Shown piece after piece: positions 15,383 to 23,378 of a stretch of 64,000 nucleotides of DNA (position 1 is the stretch's first letter; every line of letters begins with the position of its first letter). Source of the stretch: CAVUAT01 sp963739545 (GTDB lineage Bacteria > Actinomycetota > Thermoleophilia > Solirubrobacterales > 70-9); NCBI GenBank assembly GCA_963739545.1, contig CAVUAT010000014.1:1488001-1552000 (forward strand), read 5' to 3'. A model generated the notes under the pieces. The model was not told the DNA's origin, ran no database searches, and saw only the letters and a list, made by a program, of their open reading frames with translations. Both the position numbers and the translations under genes were made by a program.

Positions 15383-16570
15383 ATGAGCAGCAACGGAAAG
15401 TTTCAGGGCCGTGAAGTCGTGATCGTCGAGGCGGCTCGCACGCCCGTCGGCCGCGGCCACGAGGAGAAGGGCTACTACAAGGACAATCACGCTTCGAACC
15501 TGCTTGCGAAGGCCTACAGCGAGGTCATCGACCGCGCCGGGGTCGACGCCTCAGAGGTCGAGGACGTCGTCGGTGGCTGCGTCCAGCAGTTCGGCGAGCA
15601 GGGCATCAACATCGCCCGCAACGCCTGGCTCGAGGCGGGTCTGCCCATCGAGACCCCCGCGACGACCGTCGACCGCCAGTGCGGCTCGGGCCAGCAGGCC
15701 GTCAACTTCGCCGCGGCGATGATCGCCTCGGGCGTCCACGACGCGATGATCGGCGGCGGCGTCGAGCACATGGGCCACATCTCCTTCGCGGACTCCGCCG
15801 AGGTGATGAACGAGCACGGCCTGGCGTTCTCGCCCCAGCTGCTCGAGCGCTACAACCTGATCCCTCAGGGGCTCTCGGCCGAGATGATCGCCGACCAGTG
15901 GGAGATCCCCCGCTCCGAGCTCGACGAGCTCGCCCTGGATTCCCACCGCAAGGCCGCCGTCGCGACCGACGAGGGCCGATTCGAGCGGGAGATCATTCCC
16001 TGGAAGAACAACGGCGACACCTACGTCACCGACCAGGGCATCCGCCCGCCGGCCGACGACAGCGCCGAGAAGCTGGCCTCGCTGAAGCCGGCCTTCAAGG
16101 AGGACGGCAAGATCACCGCCGGCAACTCCTCACAGGTCTCCGACGGAGCCGCGGCGGTGCTGCTCATGACCCGCGAGAAGGCCGACGCCCTCGGGCTGAA
16201 GCCGCGAGCGAAGATCGTCGACCAGACGACCGTCGGCGTCGACCCGGTGATCATGCTCACGGGCCCGATCCCTGCGACCCAGAAGATCCTGGAGCGCAAC
16301 GGGATGAAGATCGACGACATCGACCTGATCGAGATCAACGAGGCGTTCGCATCGGTCGTCGCGGCCTGGCAACGCGAGCTGAGCCCCGATATGGACCGCG
16401 TCAACGTCAACGGCGGCGCGATCGCCATCGGCCACCCGCTCGGCTCGACCGGCGCGCGCCTGCTGACGACGCTGCTCCATGAGCTCGAGCGCACCGACAA
16501 GGAGACCGGCCTCGTGACGATGTGCTGCGGCGGAGGCCTCGGCACCGGCACGCTAATCCAGAGGGTCTAG
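15383..16570 (+). CDS. Acetyl-CoA acetyltransferase (thiolase family)
   Basis: The 395-aa protein has the full thiolase pattern: TVDRQCGSGQQAV with the acyl-binding cysteine (about residue 98), NEAFASV, GHPLGSTGAR with the catalytic His, and the C-terminal CCGGGLGTG cysteine. It either cleaves 3-oxoacyl-CoA in beta-oxidation or condenses acetyl-CoA; the genes around (3-hydroxyacyl-CoA dehydrogenase and, 4 kb on, acyl-CoA dehydrogenase) favour fatty acid breakdown. ATG follows GGAGG by 7 bases, so unlike many neighbours this gene has a proper leader with ribosome binding site. Confidence 0.95.
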   Translation: MSSNGKFQGREVVIVEAARTPVGRGHEEKGYYKDNHASNLLAKAYSEVIDRAGVDASEVEDVVGGCVQQFGEQGINIARNAWLEAGLPIETPATTVDRQCGSGQQAVNFAAAMIASGVHDAMIGGGVEHMGHISFADSAEVMNEHGLAFSPQLLERYNLIPQGLSAEMIADQWEIPRSELDELALDSHRKAAVATDEGRFEREIIPWKNNGDTYVTDQGIRPPADDSAEKLASLKPAFKEDGKITAGNSSQVSDGAAAVLLMTREKADALGLKPRAKIVDQTTVGVDPVIMLTGPIPATQKILERNGMKIDDIDLIEINEAFASVVAAWQRELSPDMDRVNVNGGAIAIGHPLGSTGARLLTTLLHELERTDKETGLVTMCCGGGLGTGTLIQRV

Positions 16571-16653
16571 CCGGCCGCGTCGCCGTCCGGGTGTATTTGC
16601 GGCCCCAGGTTGGCATCAGTCGGCGTGAGCCCACCGGATAGCGCGTCCGTTTT

Positions 16654-17187
16654 ATGTCGGCGAGGAATCTGAGCCCCGCGATGCTGATCGCGTTCGTCCT
16701 CGCCGGCTGCGGCGGGGACGACGACGGCGGGTCGGTCACTGCCGACGCCGAGGCGCTGACGCCCAGCAAGCGCGACTACATCGTCCAGGCGGACACGATC
16801 TGCGCGCAGTCCGAGCAGGGCCTGCAGTCCGAGGCTGAGGTCTCGTTCGGCATCTCGGCCCAGGACTTCACGGTCGCGCCGAGTGGCAAGATCATCTTCA
16901 AGGTCGGGCGGAGGCCGAGCGACGCCGAGATCCAGAAGTTCGGCACGGACGTCGTGATCCCGCGGTTGCGCGAGCAGGTCGCCGACGTGCGCGCGCTCAC
17001 GCCGCCCAGCGGGGACGAGCAGGCCGTGGCGGAGATCTACGACACGGCCGAGAGGGGAATCGACGAGCTGGCGGCCGACCCCGCGCAGTTCAACGACGAG
17101 GGGGCGGTCTCGAGCGCCCTGAACCAGGCGCGCAGGCTCGCCCGAAGCTACGGCTTCTTCAATTGCGGGACATACTCCGGGCCGTGA
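16654..17187 (+). CDS. Hypothetical lipoprotein, 177 aa
   Basis: Residues 1-19 form a lipoprotein signal ending LAGC, then a Gly/Asp linker. The body has helical segments (SKRDYIVQADTICAQSEQG, DVVIPRLREQVADVRAL, AVAEIYDTAERGIDELAADP) and ends near RLARSYGFFNCGTYSGP. The KRDYIxxAD-C and GxxxC pattern is common in actinobacterial extracytoplasmic proteins of unknown role, in which the two Cys (about residues 51 and 172) probably form a disulfide. No ribosome binding site is evident; TAGCGC lies 11 bases before ATG. The TGA stop opens a hairpin repeat. Confidence 0.75.
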   Translation: MSARNLSPAMLIAFVLAGCGGDDDGGSVTADAEALTPSKRDYIVQADTICAQSEQGLQSEAEVSFGISAQDFTVAPSGKIIFKVGRRPSDAEIQKFGTDVVIPRLREQVADVRALTPPSGDEQAVAEIYDTAERGIDELAADPAQFNDEGAVSSALNQARRLARSYGFFNCGTYSGP

Positions 17188-17208
17188 GACTCCATCGGGG
17201 TCCCCATC
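17185..17208 (+). repeat. Stop-codon hairpin repeat, copy 2
   Basis: It begins with the TGA stop of the lipoprotein gene: TGAGACTCCATCGGGGTCCC. GACTCC/GGGGTC arms can pair. It probably serves as terminator for that gene. Confidence 0.6.
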
Positions 17209-17242
17209 AACTGTCGCCCCGTCATGTGAGGGGGTTTTCGCG

Positions 17243-17914
17243 ATGAGCGGCCCAGACCGTCCCGCCGGAGCGCACGCCCCCAGCCCAGCGCTCGAGTGGA
17301 GCGAGTACGACCGCGACCTGATGAAGGCCGACCCGAAGCTCGGGGCTGTGATGAAGAAGAAGGGCCCGCTCGATCCCGAGCGCGACCGCCGGGGAAGCCG
17401 GCCCGACCCCTACGAGGCGCTGGCGCGGGCGATCGTCGGACAGCAGCTCTCGACCAAGGCTGCGGGGACGATCTGGGGACGAGTGGTCGAGCTGTTTGGC
17501 GGCGGTACGCCGTCGCCCGCCCAGGTGATCAAGGCCGACCCGCAGGATCTTCGCGACGCCGGGCTTTCTTGGGGCAAGGTGGCCTACTTCCGCGATCTCG
17601 CCGAGCACGTGCTCGACGGAGAGCTGGACCTCGAGGCGCTCACGCAGCGCTCCGACGAGGAGGTGATCGCCGAGTTGACCGAGATCAAGGGGATCGGCCG
17701 CTGGACGGCCGAGATGTTCCTGATGTTCCACCTCGGCCGACCCGACGTCCTCTCGACCGGTGATCTCGGGATCCGCAAAGGCGCTCAGCTCGCCCACGGG
17801 CTGGATGAGATTCCGACCCCCGCCGAGCTCGAGCAGATGGGTCAGGCGTGGCGGCCCCACCGCACCCTCGCCTGCCTGTACCTGTGGCGCTCGCTCGACA
17901 ACGCCCCCGGGTGA
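17243..17914 (+). CDS. alkA: DNA-3-methyladenine glycosylase (AlkA-type HhH-GPD)
   Basis: The 223-aa protein belongs to the helix-hairpin-helix glycosylases that remove alkylated bases. It shows YEALARAIVGQQLSTKAAGTIWGRVVELFG, the hairpin LTEIKGIGRWTAEMFLMF (about residues 141-158) and the catalytic aspartate in LSTGDLGIRKG (about 172). There are no iron-sulfur cysteines, so it is of the AlkA rather than the Nth type. It is shorter than E. coli AlkA because the N-terminal beta domain is missing, as in many bacterial homologues. The protein acts in cytosolic base excision repair. No ribosome binding site is obvious before ATG. Confidence 0.93.
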   Translation: MSGPDRPAGAHAPSPALEWSEYDRDLMKADPKLGAVMKKKGPLDPERDRRGSRPDPYEALARAIVGQQLSTKAAGTIWGRVVELFGGGTPSPAQVIKADPQDLRDAGLSWGKVAYFRDLAEHVLDGELDLEALTQRSDEEVIAELTEIKGIGRWTAEMFLMFHLGRPDVLSTGDLGIRKGAQLAHGLDEIPTPAELEQMGQAWRPHRTLACLYLWRSLDNAPG

Positions 17915-17919
17915 GCCCC

Positions 17920-17925
17920 TAGCTT
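17920..17925 (+). promoter_or_regulatory. -10 box TAGCTT before a 36-codon ORF
   Basis: TAGCTT ends 10 bases before ATG 17936, the spacing seen at the leaderless genes of this window. Confidence 0.4.
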
Positions 17926-17935
17926 CCCGGCCCGG

Positions 17936-18046
17936 ATGCGGCTTCTTGCTTCGCTTCGCGCGGCTCTGGCACTCGCCCTCGTCGGCGAGGCGAACAAGCT
18001 CGCCGTCGCCTACGGCCTGCAGGTCTGCGGCAACGACGACGGTTAG
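17936..18046 (+). CDS. Candidate small protein, 36 aa
   Basis: The ATG to TAG ORF starts MRLLASLRAALALALVGEAN and ends LAVAYGLQVCGNDDG. The first 17 residues form an amphipathic or hydrophobic helix with two arginines, like a short signal or membrane-associated peptide. A leaderless-type -10 box precedes it, codon third positions are mostly G/C, and its stop overlaps the stop of the converging MBL gene by 4 bases (TTAG), the same tight packing seen at real gene ends here. I know no family; it is a prediction from context. Confidence 0.45.
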   Translation: MRLLASLRAALALALVGEANKLAVAYGLQVCGNDDG

Positions 18047-18711
18047 GCGCCGACGCTGTCGGCGAGCGCGCTGATCTCTTTGTAGCCCTCGATCGCGGGG
18101 CCGTGACCGGGGAGGGTCAGCGCGGGCCGCAGATCGGCGAGCTTGCGAATCGACCGGCGGTTCTCGGCGACGTCCTCGGTGAAGGCGTCGGGCGGCTCGC
18201 GCACACCGGATCGCGTCGTGACGTATGTCATGTTGCGCACGACGTCCCCGCAGATGGCGATGCGGTCCGACTCGCGCCAGAAGATCACCTCGCCGCTCGC
18301 GTGGCCGGGAGCGTGGATGATTTCGAAGCCCGCGATCCTGTCGCCCTCGGCGAACGGCCTCGCGACCGAATAGGGCGGGCCCTCCCAGAAGCGCCGGATG
18401 ACCTTGTTGAAGATGTTGCCCGGGTTCGACTCCTGCACCGGGCGCCGTCCCTCCATCGCGTCGACGTCGTCGACGTGACAGGCGAGCGGGATGCCGCGCG
18501 CTTCGCAGATCGCCTTGGCGGATCCTTGATGGTCGGGATGGACATGCGTGAGCGCGAGCATCGAGAGCTCGCGTTCGGCGGTCTGCCTGCGGATGCGCCC
18601 CTCGTCCCACCTGCGACCGGCGTCGATCAGGACGTCGCCGGCGAGGTAGACGTTGATCGTCGGCCTTGGGATTTCGGCTAGGCGCCAGACGCCGTCGGCC
18701 AGCTCCTTCAA
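18043..18711 (-). CDS. MBL-fold metallo-hydrolase
   Basis: The 222-aa protein has the metallo-beta-lactamase zinc motif THVHPDHQG (about residues 55-63) and further ligands in APGHASGEVIF, GDVVRNM and LPGHGPAI. The glyoxalase II/RNase Z-like hydrolases of this type act on thioesters, esters or phosphodiesters; the substrate cannot be told. The start is a TTG that overlaps the TGA of the upstream small gene (TTGA), implying translational coupling. AAGGAG lies just inside the coding start. Confidence 0.88.
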   Translation of the reverse strand: MKELADGVWRLAEIPRPTINVYLAGDVLIDAGRRWDEGRIRRQTAERELSMLALTHVHPDHQGSAKAICEARGIPLACHVDDVDAMEGRRPVQESNPGNIFNKVIRRFWEGPPYSVARPFAEGDRIAGFEIIHAPGHASGEVIFWRESDRIAICGDVVRNMTYVTTRSGVREPPDAFTEDVAENRRSIRKLADLRPALTLPGHGPAIEGYKEISALADSVGA

Positions 18712-18998
18712 GCGTGGCCGCCCGGGATGCCGCCCTCGTCGTGGAGCGCGGGCTCGTCGTCGCGGCCCATGCCGCGCGGGTCGCCGCTGTGGTTCGCGAG
18801 CACCTCGAGCCGGCCGATCTGGCGCTCGCCCTCGATGCGCGCCGGGTCGTCCGGGGCCAGCGGGTCTATCAGCCGCCTGATCCGGTTTCGGGCCTGGAGC
18901 GCGAAGTGGGGGGTGGAGGGCCCGGCGAGCGAGCGGATCTCGTCGACGGTCACGGTGTGATCGGGGGTGAGTCGCTCGGGGCGCTCGGCTTCGCTCAT
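18708..18998 (-). CDS. Hypothetical protein, 96 aa, coupled to MBL hydrolase
   Basis: The start ATG 18998 follows AGAGAGG with good spacing. The protein is polar: TPDHTVTVDEIRSLAGPSTPHFALQARNRIRRLI in the first half, then EGERQIGRLEVLANHSGDPRG and an acidic, His-containing end. It has no signal peptide or membrane segment. Its TGA overlaps the TTG of the MBL gene. The arrangement suggests an accessory or regulatory partner of the hydrolase, but I recognise no family. Confidence 0.6.
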   Translation of the reverse strand: MSEAERPERLTPDHTVTVDEIRSLAGPSTPHFALQARNRIRRLIDPLAPDDPARIEGERQIGRLEVLANHSGDPRGMGRDDEPALHDEGGIPGGHA

Positions 18999-19029
18999 TT
19001 CGGGGCCTCTCTGCAAGTCTGACGAATCT

Positions 19030-19053
19030 GATGGGGACCCCTGTGGGGTCTCA
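19030..19053 (-). repeat. Stop-codon hairpin repeat, copy 3
   Basis: Minus-strand sequence starts TGAGACCCCACAGGGGTCCC. ACCCC pairs with GGGGT around ACA. The first TGA is the stop of the cell-wall-binding protein gene. Confidence 0.6.
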
Positions 19054-20412
19054 TTGCCCCTTATTAGCGGATTGGGGTGCTCCGCCCGGCTCGCCCTCGG
19101 GCCCCGAGGGTTGGCCGACGCCCGGGATCCCGCCTCCAGCGCCATTTGCGGCGCCTCCGGCCGTGATCGGCGCGAGCTCCGCCAGCTCGTCGACCTCGGC
19201 CTGCACCCGCCCGCCGACCGCGCCGCTGTCGCCGATCAGCCAGACGTGGTTGTAGACGGCGCGGGTCGGGTCCTCGGAGAAGCCAGGCTTGATGTCGAGC
19301 AGGAAATCGCTGAGCTCGGGCGGCAGGGTCGCCGGCGTCTCGAGCAGCAGCAGAGGACCCCACTTGCCCGACGCCGACAGCGTCGCTGCGGCGGCGGCGT
19401 CGAGCGGGCGCGAGGTGCTCGCGATCACGAGGCCGTGGCCAGGGTCGTTGATGTTCCAGCCGAAGTCCTGGTCGGTGTAGCGCGCGAAGGCGATCGCGTT
19501 CGCGACCCGGCCCTCGGCGCCGACCCTCTGCACGCCCGGCGAGATGCGCTCGATCTCGCGCACCGCCTGCTGGGAGATGACGCTCGTGGGGCCGAGCACG
19601 TACACGGGGGTGCCGCGGTGGCGCTTGAGCGCATCGAGGGTCGGCTCCGGGACCTCGTCGCGGCCGCTGAAGAGCACCGGGTCGCCCGACCGCGCGGCCC
19701 AGGCCGCAGCAGGCATTGCGTAGCCGGGCTCGTCGCTGCTCGCGATGACGATGTGTGCGGGCTCGGCGTCGAACAGCTCGCCGCGCAGCTCGTCGACCTT
19801 GTCGGCGGTCTCCGCGGGGGACCCGCCCCCGACCTTCTGCGAGCCGTAGCCGGAGGGCGCGGCGACGTCGCCGACCCGGTACACGGCCACAGCGCCGGGC
19901 CCGGCACCCCCGCGCGGGTTGAGCTTCGCGAGCGCGTCGGCGGTCGGCGCCGGCAGCTCGCCGTTGTCGCCGACGAGCAGCGGGGCGCGAAGCGGCGGCC
20001 CCGCCAGCACCGACGCCGCGATCCCCGAGTACGCCGAGTCGCCCTCGACCAGCACCGCCGCCTCCACGGGGTCGGCGAGCGGGGAGGGTGGATGGGTCGC
20101 CAGGGCGATGGCGGCGGCGTCCGAGGCCGGGTCCGGGCCACCGACGCGGGTCGTGTTGCGCGTCGCGACGAGAGGGAAGCCGAGCGGGCCCACGGGCGCG
20201 TCGCCCGCGTCATCGGTCTCGATCTCGACGGTGACCACCTTCGTCTCGACCTCGGGCTCGTCGTCGGAGGCGAGCGGCCCGGAGATCAGCGCCCAGGCGA
20301 CCAGCCCGATCGCGGCCGCGGCCGCGAGCCCGGCCCCGATGCGCCGGTCCACGCGCGGCAGGTTGTGGCGCAGCCAGTCGATCGCAGCCTGGAGGAAGTG
20401 GGGCACCCGCAC
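19051..20412 (-). CDS. Membrane-anchored cell-wall-binding repeat 2 protein
   Basis: The 453-aa protein begins with a cytosolic basic part, one membrane segment (IGAGLAAAAAIGLVAWALISG, about residues 25-45) and a long extracytoplasmic part. That part has repeats of the CW_binding_2 kind (AVLVEGDSAYSGIAASVLAG, TPVYVLGPTSVISQQAVREIERI, VQRVGAEGRVANAIAFAR), ending in a Gly/Pro-rich tail. Proteins with this module bind secondary cell-wall polymers in Firmicutes and occur widely in actinobacteria. GTG 20412 is preferred because TAGCGT lies 7 bases upstream; a longer frame to 20487 is less likely. Confidence 0.85.
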   Translation of the reverse strand: MRVPHFLQAAIDWLRHNLPRVDRRIGAGLAAAAAIGLVAWALISGPLASDDEPEVETKVVTVEIETDDAGDAPVGPLGFPLVATRNTTRVGGPDPASDAAAIALATHPPSPLADPVEAAVLVEGDSAYSGIAASVLAGPPLRAPLLVGDNGELPAPTADALAKLNPRGGAGPGAVAVYRVGDVAAPSGYGSQKVGGGSPAETADKVDELRGELFDAEPAHIVIASSDEPGYAMPAAAWAARSGDPVLFSGRDEVPEPTLDALKRHRGTPVYVLGPTSVISQQAVREIERISPGVQRVGAEGRVANAIAFARYTDQDFGWNINDPGHGLVIASTSRPLDAAAAATLSASGKWGPLLLLETPATLPPELSDFLLDIKPGFSEDPTRAVYNHVWLIGDSGAVGGRVQAEVDELAELAPITAGGAANGAGGGIPGVGQPSGPEGEPGGAPQSANKGQ

Positions 20413-20419
20413 GGCGCCA

Positions 20420-20425
20420 ACGCTA
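20420..20425 (-). promoter_or_regulatory. -10 box TAGCGT for leaderless CWB2 gene
   Basis: On the minus strand TAGCGT ends 7 bases before GTG 20412. Confidence 0.5.
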
Positions 20426-20509
20426 TCCGCGGTGGGCCGCGGCCGTCGCACCGGGGGCCGGCGGCGTATGGGTGGCACGTTCCACATCCCGCTCCGACCG
20501 GGGATCCCG

Positions 20510-20537
20510 TAAACTGGCTGACTGACCAGTCAATCAG
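20510..20537 (+). promoter_or_regulatory. Promoter (-10 TAAACT) and TetR-like operator of acyl-CoA dehydrogenase
   Basis: TAAACT at 20510-20515 is followed at 20518-20537 by an imperfect 20-bp palindrome, CTGACTGACCAGTCAATCAG, with 8 of 10 base pairs symmetric. Its place over the likely transcription start fits repression. TetR-family regulators of fatty acid genes use similar TGACTGACC/GTCA dyads; the regulator gene is not in the window. Confidence 0.6.
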
Positions 20538-20581
20538 TGTGCGCGGCAGGCGCCGCTGACCACCACGGAGGCCGACTCGCG

Positions 20582-21877
20582 ATGGATTTCTCGCTCAGCG
20601 ACCAGCAGCAGGAGCACAAGGACTACGTCCGAAAGTTCGCGCGCGAGGTGATTCGCCCCGCCGCCGCAGAGCACGACCGCGACGAGTCGACTCCGTGGGA
20701 GGTCATCAAGGAGGCCCGCAAGTGGGGGCTCCAGGGCCTCGAGCACATGCAGGAGATGGGCACCGACCCCGACGGCCAGCTCGGCGTCATCACCGCCGAG
20801 GAGCTGCACTGGGGCTGCGCCGGCATCGCTCTCGCGATCTCGGGCTCCGGCCTCGCGGCCGCCGGCATCGCCGCCTCGGGCACGCCAGAGCAGACGATGG
20901 AGTGGGTCCCACAGTGCTTCGGCACCGGCGACGAGGTCAAGCTGGGCGCCTACGCCGTGACCGAGCCCCAGGCGGGCTCCGACGTCAAGAGCCTGAAGAC
21001 CACCGCCAAGCTCGACGGAGACGAGTGGGTCCTGAACGGCACGAAGAACTTCATCACCAACGGCGGCATCGCGGACGTCCACGTCGTCGTCGCGACGGTC
21101 GACCCCGAGCTCGGCCACCGCGGGCAGGCTTCCTTTGTCGTCGGCCCTGACACCCCCGGCCTGAGCCAGGGCGGCAAGGAGACCAAGATCGGGATCCGCG
21201 CCTCGCACACCGCCGAGGTGATCCTCGAGGACTGCCGCATCCCGGCCGAGAACCTGCTCGGCGGCATGGACAAGCTGAACCGAAAGCTCGACCGGGCCCG
21301 CTCGGGTCAGAAGGGCGGGCCCTCGAACGCGCTCGCGACCTTCGAGATCACCCGCCCGATCGTCGGGGCCTCCGCGCTCGGCATCGCGCAGGCGGCCTAC
21401 GAGTGGACCCTGGAGTACCTCTCGGAGCAGAAGATCGAGGGGCGTCCGGCCCTGTCCGAGCAGCGCATCCAGCAGGTGCTCGCCGACGTCGCGACCGAGA
21501 TCGACGCGTCGCGGCTGCTCGTGCAGCGCGCCTCGTGGATGGGCCGCAACGGCCGTCCGATGACGATGGGCCAGGGCTCGATGTCGAAGCTGAAGGCAGG
21601 CGACGTGACGATGTGGGCGACGACCACCCTGATGGACCTTGTGGGCCCCTACGCGCAGTCCACCGAGTGCCCGCTCGAGAAGTGGTTCCGCGACGCCAAG
21701 ATCTACCAGCTGTTCGAGGGCACGGCCCAGGTCCAGCGCCTGGTGATCTCGCGGATGCAGGCGCGCGAGTACGCGGAGCGCATGGCGGCCGCCTCCGAGA
21801 TCGCAAAGGACGCCATCGGCGGCACCGTCGCGGCGACGGCGAGCACCGAGGAGACGCCCGCGGGAATCGGCGCCTGA
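20582..21877 (+). CDS. Acyl-CoA dehydrogenase
   Basis: The 431-aa protein has the complete family layout. There is an N-terminal helical domain (DFSLSDQQQEHKDYVRKFAREVIRP), the middle beta domain with AYAVTEPQAGSDVKSLKT and WVLNGTKNFITNGG FAD-binding signatures, and the C-terminal helices (ECPLEKWFRDAKIYQLFEGTAQVQRLVISR) whose Glu in FEGTAQ is the probable catalytic base. It oxidises acyl-CoA to enoyl-CoA and passes electrons to ETF. ATG 20582 starts the conserved region; GGAGG lies 13 bases upstream. The operator over its promoter suggests induction by fatty acids or acyl-CoA. The C-terminal 35 residues are Ala/Thr-rich. Confidence 0.95.
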   Translation: MDFSLSDQQQEHKDYVRKFAREVIRPAAAEHDRDESTPWEVIKEARKWGLQGLEHMQEMGTDPDGQLGVITAEELHWGCAGIALAISGSGLAAAGIAASGTPEQTMEWVPQCFGTGDEVKLGAYAVTEPQAGSDVKSLKTTAKLDGDEWVLNGTKNFITNGGIADVHVVVATVDPELGHRGQASFVVGPDTPGLSQGGKETKIGIRASHTAEVILEDCRIPAENLLGGMDKLNRKLDRARSGQKGGPSNALATFEITRPIVGASALGIAQAAYEWTLEYLSEQKIEGRPALSEQRIQQVLADVATEIDASRLLVQRASWMGRNGRPMTMGQGSMSKLKAGDVTMWATTTLMDLVGPYAQSTECPLEKWFRDAKIYQLFEGTAQVQRLVISRMQAREYAERMAAASEIAKDAIGGTVAATASTEETPAGIGA

Positions 21878-21910
21878 GCTGAACACCGTCTGGCCCTCTG
21901 GGCTGGGGAC

Positions 21911-21940
21911 CGTTTTTTGGCCCTGGAGGTGGGATTGCGG
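21911..21940. repeat. Direct repeat, copy 1 (30 bp)
   Basis: Starts CGTTTTTTGGCCCTGGAGGT and continues GGGATTGCGG. It is nearly identical to 22016-22044, with one T fewer there and a T/C change. The intergenic region 21878-22117 holds both copies and no gene. Confidence 0.7.
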
Positions 21941-22015
21941 CTCTCCGCGGGAGTGCTCCGAGGCTGCCGGCGCGCCTGCAGCACGCGTAGCCCGTGTCGC
22001 CCGCCGCTCCAGGCT

Positions 22016-22044
22016 CGTTTTTGGCCCTGGAGGCGGGATTGCGG
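22016..22044. repeat. Direct repeat, copy 2 (29 bp)
   Basis: Starts CGTTTTTGGCCCTGGAGGCG. A degenerate third piece, CCCTGAGGCGGGGATTG, follows at about 22046-22062. The copies are spaced 105 bases apart. The function is unknown; the T-run next to GC-rich sequence could act in termination. Confidence 0.6.
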
Positions 22045-22102
22045 TCCCTGAGGCGGGGATTGAGCCTGCCAAGATGCCTGCAGGATTGCCGCCCGGTGGG
22101 GC

Positions 22103-22108
22103 TACCCT
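22103..22108 (+). promoter_or_regulatory. -10 box TACCCT for leaderless M23 peptidase gene
   Basis: TACCCT ends 9 bases before ATG 22118; no ribosome binding site is seen. Confidence 0.5.
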
Positions 22109-22117
22109 CGTGAGCCG

Positions 22118-23281
22118 ATGAGAGACCGTCCCTACGAGACCCGAGCCCTCGCCCGCCGAAAGCGGCTGCTGAGTGCTGCGATGTGCGCGCTGCTGGCGGT
22201 CTGCGCCGGGGCGCTCGCGGCCGGCAGCGCCCCCGCCCAGACGCTCCAGGAGCGCCTGAGCACGACCGAGGACAAGCTGTCACAGGTCGAAAAGCAGGAG
22301 GGCGTGCTCAGCACGGAGATCTCCGCGACCTCTGAGCGCATCAGCACGCTCGAGGCCGAGGTGGCCGAGCTTCGCAACAAGGAAGCCATGGTGGCCGCCG
22401 AGCTCGCCGCCAAGCAGGCCGAACTCGATGACGCCCGCGCCCGCCTTGTGGAGCTGCGATCCCGCCTCCAACGTGCGATTGCGCTCCTCGAGGACCGCCT
22501 CGTCGCCATCTACAAGACGGGCGAACCAGACCTCCTGACCGTCGTGCTAGACGCCGAGGGCTTCGACGACGTCCTCGAGCGGACCGAGTACCTCGAGCGC
22601 CTCGAGGACCAGGACTCCTCGATCGTCGGCCGCGTGCGTGAGCTGCGCGACGAGATGGAGGCGCTCGTGGCGACCGTCAAGGCGGCGCGCGACGAGATCG
22701 CGAGGCGCAAGGCCGAGCTCGAGCGGACCCGCGCGGAACTCGAGCAACGAAGCGCCGAATTGGCCTCGGCCCGCGCCCAGCAGCGCCAGGAGCTCGGCTC
22801 GGTGCGCGAGCAGAAGGAGCAGCTCGAGGGCGACCTCAGCGAGATCTCGGAGAAGATCGAAGACCAGCTGAGCGAGATCACGGGTGGGAACCTTCCCGCC
22901 GGGCCGATACGCGGCGGCTCGTCGGGGTTCATCTGGCCCGTGAACGGGCCGGTCACCTCCGGCTTCGGCTACCGCTGGGGCCGCATGCACGAGGGAATCG
23001 ACATCGGCGTCCCCTCCGGCACCCCGATCCGCGCGGTCAAGTCAGGCGAGATCGTGCTCGCCGCTCCGACCAGCGGCTACGGCAACTACACGTGCATCAG
23101 CCACGGAGGCGGGCTCTCGTCCTGCTACGCGCATCAGTCGAGCTTCGCGCGCACGAGCGGCTCGATCAGCCAGGGCTCCATCCTCGGCTACGTCGGGTGC
23201 ACGGGCCATTGCTTCGGCGACCACCTTCACTTCGAGGTGCGCATCAACGGCTCCGCCGTGGACCCGCTCGGCTACCTCTAG
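22118..23281 (+). CDS. Coiled-coil M23-family peptidoglycan endopeptidase
   Basis: The 387-aa protein has a signal sequence (RKRLLSAAMCALLAVCAGALAAG, cleaved near residue 41), then a long coiled coil (about 42-250) like those of EnvC/NlpD-type activators. The C-terminal LytM/M23 zinc domain (about 270-387) has GFGYRWGRMHEGIDIGVPSGTPI (first His and Asp) and GDHLHFEVRING. All metal residues of an active enzyme appear present. It probably cuts peptide cross-links or controls amidases at division. It stands alone, followed by the two related membrane proteins. Confidence 0.92.
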   Translation: MRDRPYETRALARRKRLLSAAMCALLAVCAGALAAGSAPAQTLQERLSTTEDKLSQVEKQEGVLSTEISATSERISTLEAEVAELRNKEAMVAAELAAKQAELDDARARLVELRSRLQRAIALLEDRLVAIYKTGEPDLLTVVLDAEGFDDVLERTEYLERLEDQDSSIVGRVRELRDEMEALVATVKAARDEIARRKAELERTRAELEQRSAELASARAQQRQELGSVREQKEQLEGDLSEISEKIEDQLSEITGGNLPAGPIRGGSSGFIWPVNGPVTSGFGYRWGRMHEGIDIGVPSGTPIRAVKSGEIVLAAPTSGYGNYTCISHGGGLSSCYAHQSSFARTSGSISQGSILGYVGCTGHCFGDHLHFEVRINGSAVDPLGYL

Positions 23282-23378
23282 GCGTGCCCGCAGGCATTTT
23301 TCCTCGAATTTTCGTCCAATGCGAGATTTACCGCATAGTAAGGATCAAGTCGGCCACGCTTGAGTCGATGATTGAGAC

